Positions 44,060-48,182 of a stretch of 48,182 nt of DNA are shown here, piece by piece. The notes under the pieces were generated by a model that ran no database searches, was not told the DNA's origin, and saw only the letters and a program-made list of their open reading frames with translations. The stretch is taken from assembly GCA_002315285.1 (NCBI GenBank), contig DCGR01000061.1:1-48182 (forward strand), in the 5' to 3' direction. Within the stretch, counting starts at the first letter, position 1. Every line of letters starts with the position of its first letter. The DNA is from Bacteroides sp. UBA1773. GTDB lineage: Bacteria > Bacteroidota > Bacteroidia > Bacteroidales > Bacteroidaceae. A program made the translations under genes and the position numbers.

Positions 44060-44098
44060 TGCCATTTGCTGGCAGATACTTTGTCGCTTACCGTTTGT
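43953..44098 (+). repeat. Direct repeat copy 2 (wzz 3' end)
   Basis: Second copy of the 146-bp segment at 41972-42117. Reading-frame differences are few: Phe to Leu in the helix and Pro to Ser near the end, others silent. It leads directly into the capsule glycosyltransferase gene. Confidence 0.95.
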
Positions 44099-44110
44099 GC
44101 AATTTCAATC

Positions 44111-45082
44111 ATGCGAAACTTCTCCAATCTTCTTTTTCGTTTTCGCCAGTTTGGCGGATTCTGTTTGTTTCGTGAATATGTGCGGATGGGGTTGTTTTGG
44201 CCTGTCGTTAAGGAATTTTGTTCATGTGTGCTTGGACGACATTCGTTCAAGTCCATCTATCCAGTCATAGGCAAGGTGGTTGTGCCGATGTTGCGAAGCA
44301 GGTATCATCTTGCTATGTTGGAGTGCTATGGCAAGTGCCATCGGCAAATATCAGCAGGAGAAATCAAACAAGCGAAGAGCAATATCATCTGGTTTTGTTG
44401 GCTTCAGGGAAAAGAATCTTTTCCTCCGATAGTTCGGGCATGTTATCATGCCATTGTCCGAAATCTGGGTGAAAAGGAAGTTCGGGTGATAGATGGGCTG
44501 AATTATCGTGATTATATTGGCCTTCCGCTCCATATTGAGCGGAAATGGCAAGCAGGCCGAATACCTCCTGCCATGTTCTCCGACATTATCAGGTTGGAGC
44601 TTCTGATAAAGTATGGGGGTACATGGATCGACTCAACGGTTCTCGTCACCAACCAAATTCCCGAGGAATATTTGAATGCCAATCTTTTCATGCCGCAATA
44701 TACGAAGCAGGGAGGTGCTGATTCTTTGGATATTTCGAATTGGTTTATCTCTGCATCTTCCAACAACGAAGTCCTGCTGGTAATCCGTGACCTGATAGCT
44801 GCTTATTGGAGGGATTACGATTGCGTAGTATGGTATTATGTTTTTCATCTGTTTTTCAAGATGGCATCTAAGCAATTCCCAGAATCATTGTCCGATATGC
44901 CCTACGCATATAGTCCCGATAGTTTGTGCTTGTTGCACCATTGGGCAGAATCTTTCAATGAGGAGAAGTGGCATAGGGTGTCTCAGTGTGTTCCCTTTCA
45001 TAAATTGAGTTGCAGGCCGTCAAAAGAAGTGGTCGAAGATCAGGGCAATTATTACAATGCCATTTTGAACGAATATTCTTGA
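44111..45082 (+). CDS. Capsular polysaccharide synthesis glycosyltransferase (Caps_synth, GT32-like)
   Basis: Predicted sugar transferase of the capsular polysaccharide synthesis family. The 323-residue protein has the typical core: NIIWFCWLQGKESFP at the start of the Rossmann-like fold, then FSDIIRLELLIKYGGTWID with the DxD-like acidic residue, and WFISASSNNEVL. The ATG at 44111 (MRNFSNLLFRF) is preferred over 44066, which lies inside the repeat. It follows the wzz remnant by about 50 nt and was probably next to the intact wzz before the rearrangement (inference). Confidence 0.85.
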   Translation: MRNFSNLLFRFRQFGGFCLFREYVRMGLFWPVVKEFCSCVLGRHSFKSIYPVIGKVVVPMLRSRYHLAMLECYGKCHRQISAGEIKQAKSNIIWFCWLQGKESFPPIVRACYHAIVRNLGEKEVRVIDGLNYRDYIGLPLHIERKWQAGRIPPAMFSDIIRLELLIKYGGTWIDSTVLVTNQIPEEYLNANLFMPQYTKQGGADSLDISNWFISASSNNEVLLVIRDLIAAYWRDYDCVVWYYVFHLFFKMASKQFPESLSDMPYAYSPDSLCLLHHWAESFNEEKWHRVSQCVPFHKLSCRPSKEVVEDQGNYYNAILNEYS

Positions 45083-45170
45083 AAAAGATGATACATATAC
45101 ATCTATATCCGTTACGTAATAAGCTGGAATTTTGTATCTGTAAATTTTTGCGATTGAAAAGCGGGGAGAC

Positions 45171-45250
45171 ACCAGTATTTTTTTTAAACGGAACCAGTAC
45201 TTTCCCAAAACGGAACCAGTATTTTAAAGCAAATGAAGCCAGTATTTTTT
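45171..45250 (+). repeat. Four helically phased CCAGTA repeats
   Basis: CCAGTA[T/C]TT occurs at 45172, 45194, 45216 and 45239, spaced 22, 22 and 23 bp. The two central units share ACGGAACCAGTA. The ~22-bp period puts them on one face of the helix. Confidence 0.75.
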
Positions 45251-45306
45251 GACGCGATTCTATGTGCTTCGTTCACATTTCTTCAGTAATTCTTCAAAAT
45301 GATGTA

Positions 45307-45336
45307 TTTGTGCCAAGTTATCTTTTAATCATCACT
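45307..45336 (+). repeat. Extra copy of the MITE-like terminal sequence
   Basis: Begins TTTGTGCCAAGTTAT and ends CATCACT. It matches the reverse complement of the left end of the element at 42357-42388 in about 27 of 30 positions. Confidence 0.7.
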
Positions 45337-45474
45337 CAGGTGGTGGGTGGTGGGTTTAGATGCCTTTTTATATAAATTACGCGAAAAAAACATTTTCATT
45401 CAAACGGATATGTAATTGTTAATTGCAGTATTACATAATTTTATAGAAAATACCCATCACCCCCACCACCCAAG
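45335..45474. repeat. G-rich imperfect inverted repeat
   Basis: Left arm 45335-45358 (GGTGGTGGGTGGTGGGT) and right arm 45451-45474 (reverse complement GGTGGTGGGGGTGATGGGT) flank ~92 bp of AT-rich DNA. Confidence 0.6.
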
Positions 45475-45548
45475 TAAGTGGATGGACTCTGTGAAAAGCC
45501 GGAGCGTGCAGAAATTACAGAGAAACAATCCTCCTGTCTTTTTACAGC

Positions 45549-45613
45549 CCAGTACTTGTCCCACGAGAGACCTGTAAAAAAATATTTGAGGCCTCTCGTG
45601 GAACAAGTACTGG
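45549..45613. repeat. 21-bp inverted repeat / hairpin
   Basis: Arms 45549-45569 and 45593-45613 match in 20 of 21 positions around a 23-nt AT-rich loop; a CCT/AGG pair extends the stem inward. Each arm begins with CCAGTACTTG, the same core as the phased repeats upstream. No T-run follows on either strand. Confidence 0.8.
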
Positions 45614-45702
45614 CCACAAAAAATAGCTAAAGAGCTCTTCGTGTTGACCTGAGTTTGTGAAGGTCAATTTAAGGAAGGAGTTGTACGATATTTCGAGTAC
45701 AA

Positions 45703-46779
45703 ATGCACAATTTCTTTATGGAACGACAAATATTACGCAAACAAATTAATCCGGTTGGCTTTAGCGTTCCGCAGGAATTAGTACAACATTTGGTTTCAGT
45801 AATTGTTCCCATTTATAATGATGCAGGGCATTTGGATGAATGTGTCAATTCTATCATTTCTCAGACATGGAGTAATTTGGAAATCATCTTGGTTGATGAT
45901 GGTTCAACCGATGATAGCTATCTCAAATGTCTTGAATGGGCCAAGCGTGATTCACGGATTCATATATCGAAGAAGGAAAATGGCGGTGCGGCTTCAGCAA
46001 GGAATGTCGGGTTAAAAATGGCCACTGGAGATCTTCTATGTTTTGTTGACAGTGATGATTTCATTGATGCGGCAATGATTGCCGAAATGATTCATATTTT
46101 GAATGACAGTCCTGGATGCGGGTTGGTCATTTCAAGAGTATTCTGCTATACAGATGGTGTCGGAGACGAATTATTGGATTATTTTCCATATAACCGCGTG
46201 TACGACGGTAAGTACATCCCAGAAGAGCAATACTTAAGGGATATCCTTTCATGGAAGATTGAAAACTTTGCTTGTAGTAAGCTTATCAGAAAGGAATATT
46301 CACGCAATGGATTTTCTGAAGGCAGGAGCAACGAGGATTTTATGTACATATTTCAGAATGCGATGAGCAATCACCTTTCTGACAGCGGATTTCCATTGGT
46401 TGGCGTGGCTGAAAATTCATATTATCATTATAGGCTGCACGAATCAAAGTTCCCGAATCTTCAATTCGATATAATATTTCACAAGAAAGAGGTCTATGAC
46501 TTTTGCAAGCAAGTGGAAGGCGATTTCCAACTCTTGGCATTACAATCATATTTTGATAGTTGCTTTGCTTTTTTTAGGCACATTTTTTTGGAAAGATATG
46601 GAGCCGATATGAAAGAAATTAAAATTGTTTACTCGCAATTTATAAATACAGATTTCTCTCCATTAATTATCAAATCTAGGAAATTTAAATCTATCTGCTT
46701 CATTAACAAATATCTGTGCGGTGCCTGGATAGTTTTTGTGATAGTCAAGAAGATTTTTGCCAAAGTCTGTAACGCGTAA
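45703..46779 (+). CDS. Family 2 glycosyltransferase (GT-A)
   Basis: Cytoplasmic or membrane-associated sugar transferase building the repeat unit. The GT-A domain starts VSVIVPIYNDAGHLDECV, continues LEIILVDDGSTDDS, ENGGAASARNVGL and has the metal-binding LCFVDSDDF. The C-terminal part (~200-358) is less conserved and ends in a hydrophobic, basic segment (CGAWIVFVIVKKIFAK), possibly peripheral to the membrane. ATG 45703 is used; ATG 45718 is an alternative. Sequence composition becomes AT-rich here, as is usual for capsule glycosyltransferase genes. Confidence 0.9.
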   Translation: MHNFFMERQILRKQINPVGFSVPQELVQHLVSVIVPIYNDAGHLDECVNSIISQTWSNLEIILVDDGSTDDSYLKCLEWAKRDSRIHISKKENGGAASARNVGLKMATGDLLCFVDSDDFIDAAMIAEMIHILNDSPGCGLVISRVFCYTDGVGDELLDYFPYNRVYDGKYIPEEQYLRDILSWKIENFACSKLIRKEYSRNGFSEGRSNEDFMYIFQNAMSNHLSDSGFPLVGVAENSYYHYRLHESKFPNLQFDIIFHKKEVYDFCKQVEGDFQLLALQSYFDSCFAFFRHIFLERYGADMKEIKIVYSQFINTDFSPLIIKSRKFKSICFINKYLCGAWIVFVIVKKIFAKVCNA

Positions 46780-46921
46780 CTTGAATTAGAACCGCTGAGT
46801 TCACCTGAAAAAGTGATATTTTGTTATTCTCACCCTTTCCAGAAACACCTGTATGCCATGTGTTTTATGGGAAAATACTTTTTCAAGTGGACTCATCTGC
46901 TTGAATTTATTGAACGAAAAA

Positions 46922-48061
46922 ATGGTAATAGGTCTTTTATCAGAAACAAATCCTTTCCATGACAGGAAAATTTGGAGCGGGACAATTTATAATATTCGAG
47001 AGGGTCTTGAACATGCTGGGCATAGGGTAGTTTGGATATCAACATCTAAATATTCCTTGTTTTGTCGATTATTTGGCTTTGTTTTACGAGCATTTTTTAG
47101 GAAGAAGTTAGTCTTGCCATCTAATACATCATTTGTTTGTTGGCTTAAAGCCAAAAGCATTGACAAGCGTATGATTGAAAAAAGTGACCTCTTGTTCTTT
47201 CCTGGTGATATACATATTGCAAATTTTTTTAAAACCAGTAAACCTGTCCTATATTATGGTGATGCAAATTTTTGCGATTTGGTGGACTATTATTGGTTTA
47301 ATCTCCCGAAGTGGAACATCAAGGAGGGTAACAAATGTGAAATCAAAGGTATAAAACGTAGTGACATTGTCATGAAATCGTCTGACTGGGCACGTCGTGG
47401 TGCAATAACACATTATGGTGCGTCGAAAGAACGAACTTATGTATTGGAATTTGGAGCCAATATTGACGATGAGGACATTTCGGTGGCTCAACCATATAGC
47501 AGTGGCACACTTCGAATACTATTCAGTGGGGTGGATTGGGAACGGAAGGGGGGCGACATAGCGGTGGAAGCGGTCAGAATGCTCAATGAAAGAGGAATAA
47601 TGTGCAGTTTAACCATTGTTGGACCTTGTTGCTTGCCGCGTGAAATAACATCGTTACCCTTCGTCGATTTTGTTGGCTATTTAAACAAAAATACGGAGAA
47701 AGATTATCAGCTTTATTTGAATATCTGGCAATCCACGCATCTTTTTTTGTTACCAACCAAAGCAGAATGTGCAGGAATAGTGTTTTGTGAAGCTTCAGGA
47801 TTTGGTGTCCCAGTTGTGACTTACGATACAGGTGGCGTAGGAAATTATGTGGTTGACGGAGTAAATGGATATAAACTACCGCTGTTAAGTGACGCAATAG
47901 CATTTGCTGATAGAATTCAATCCATGATTATTAATAAAGAGTTTCCAATTTTAGGTAAAGGCGGCAGACAACTATATCAGACAAAATTGAATTGGAAAAC
48001 GTGGGGAGAACGGTTTAATAAGATTATCGAATCCTCCAATTTGTTCCCATGTAATGAATGA
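46922..48061 (+). CDS. Family 4 glycosyltransferase (GT-B)
   Basis: Retaining glycosyltransferase of the GT-B fold. Start at 46922 gives MVIGLLSETNPFHDRKIWSG, the first strand of the N-domain; the upstream frame to 46853 lacks similarity. The C-domain has ILFSGVDWERKGGDIAVEA and the EX7E-type motif PTKAECAGIVFCEASGFGVPV, typical of GT4. About 379 residues. The sequence is clearly AT-rich. It is the last complete gene of the window; no terminator was seen after it. Confidence 0.9.
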   Translation: MVIGLLSETNPFHDRKIWSGTIYNIREGLEHAGHRVVWISTSKYSLFCRLFGFVLRAFFRKKLVLPSNTSFVCWLKAKSIDKRMIEKSDLLFFPGDIHIANFFKTSKPVLYYGDANFCDLVDYYWFNLPKWNIKEGNKCEIKGIKRSDIVMKSSDWARRGAITHYGASKERTYVLEFGANIDDEDISVAQPYSSGTLRILFSGVDWERKGGDIAVEAVRMLNERGIMCSLTIVGPCCLPREITSLPFVDFVGYLNKNTEKDYQLYLNIWQSTHLFLLPTKAECAGIVFCEASGFGVPVVTYDTGGVGNYVVDGVNGYKLPLLSDAIAFADRIQSMIINKEFPILGKGGRQLYQTKLNWKTWGERFNKIIESSNLFPCNE

Positions 48062-48122
48062 AAACTTATAATACTCCCCGATTTTCAGACAACCGCATGA
48101 TACGAAATTGAAAAAAAAGTAG

Positions 48123-48130
48123 TACCTTTG
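48123..48130 (+). promoter_or_regulatory. -7 box of a promoter for the next gene
   Basis: TACCTTTG followed by CGGCAG is a full match to the -7 consensus. No TTTG is found 19-21 nt upstream; a TTG lies only 12 nt away. The following ATG is 20 nt downstream. Confidence 0.5.
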
Positions 48131-48150
48131 CGGCAGAATCAAAAATCATC

Positions 48151-48182
48151 ATGGGAAAAATGAGTAAATTCACTGCTGCCTT
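48151..48182 (+). CDS. Start of a gene cut by the window end
   Basis: ATG at 48151 opens MGKMSKFTAAF and runs off the window; a second ATG is at 48160. Only the position after a promoter-like box supports it, and the product cannot be identified. Confidence 0.4.
   Translation, partial: MGKMSKFTAA

Larger units (their letters stand above)
45083..45702. other. Gene-free, repeat-rich stretch in the capsule locus
   Basis: About 620 bp without a convincing gene. It holds phased CCAGTA repeats (45171-45250), a MITE-like terminal sequence (45307-45336), a G-rich inverted repeat around ~90 bp of AT-rich DNA (45335-45474), and a 21-bp hairpin (45549-45613). A purine-rich stretch AAGGAAGGAG lies ~25 nt before the next start. 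Confidence 0.7.

Noticed and set aside
45010..45252. 80-codon frame after the capsule glycosyltransferase
   Set aside because: Overlaps the end of that gene and the phased repeats; low-complexity and no start context.
45549..45613. Invertible capsule promoter flanked by these arms
   Set aside because: The 23-nt loop is far too short for a Bacteroides-type promoter inversion and contains no promoter motif.
1..48182. CRISPR arrays, rRNA genes or complete insertion sequences
   Set aside because: No regularly spaced long direct repeats, rRNA or transposase genes were seen; the repeats near 45.2 kb are too short and close for CRISPR.

Overview
The window looks like chromosomal DNA of a Bacteroidota species, most likely order Bacteroidales and possibly Prevotella-like (inference). 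Supporting signs are repeated promoters of the form TTTG-N18-21-TAnnTTTG, an UpxY-type antiterminator heading a polysaccharide locus, a DUF4251 protein, a hexameric-type glutamate dehydrogenase, and tRNA genes without encoded CCA. Genes are dense and form long co-directional runs with 1-14 nt gaps or overlaps.

Layout: 1-2.2 kb (+) glycyl-tRNA synthetase and an FKBP lipoprotein. 2.2 kb (-) tRNA-Pro(CGG). 2.4-4.0 kb a DUF975-like membrane protein (-) divergent from a secreted glycerophosphodiesterase (+). 4.1-12.0 kb (-) one run: RlmL-type rRNA methyltransferase, DPP-IV-like peptidase, PurD, a polytopic membrane protein, a YqaA-like/ZnuA-like composite protein and a ZnuC-like ATPase. 12.3-17.9 kb (-) a three-gene RND efflux operon. 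18.3 kb (+) tRNA-Tyr(GTA). 18.4-21.3 kb (-) a small Cys-rich protein, a GH10 xylanase and a DUF3089 hydrolase. 21.5-25.8 kb (+) a sugar operon: GH2, ROK kinase, SIS isomerase, RhaM mutarotase. 26.0-33.1 kb (-) DUF4251, PepD, MFS and SSS transporters and three poorly characterised proteins. 33.3-34.6 kb (-) GdhA. 34.9-37.8 kb (+) a protein combining two receiver-like domains with a PEP-synthase-type ATP-grasp domain. 38.1-48.1 kb (+) an exopolysaccharide/capsule locus: UpxY, SLBB exporter, Wzz, a DUF4143 ATPase and three glycosyltransferases. The last bases hold a promoter and the first codons of another gene.

The polysaccharide locus is a mosaic. A 146-bp segment spanning the 3' end of wzz is present twice, about 2 kb apart, with a DUF4143-type ATPase and a palindromic MITE-like element between the copies. 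A second gene-poor stretch (45.1-45.7 kb) carries four helically phased CCAGTA repeats, a G-rich inverted repeat, a long hairpin sharing the same core motif, and another copy of the MITE-like end. Other notable points are the YqaA-ZnuA composite, whose last membrane helix can also be read as a lipoprotein signal peptide; a 272-bp out-of-frame overlap between rlmL and the peptidase gene; and the receiver/ATP-grasp protein, which lacks the phospho-His and PEP-binding domains.

Family names come from motif recognition without any database search, so paralogue-level names are tentative.
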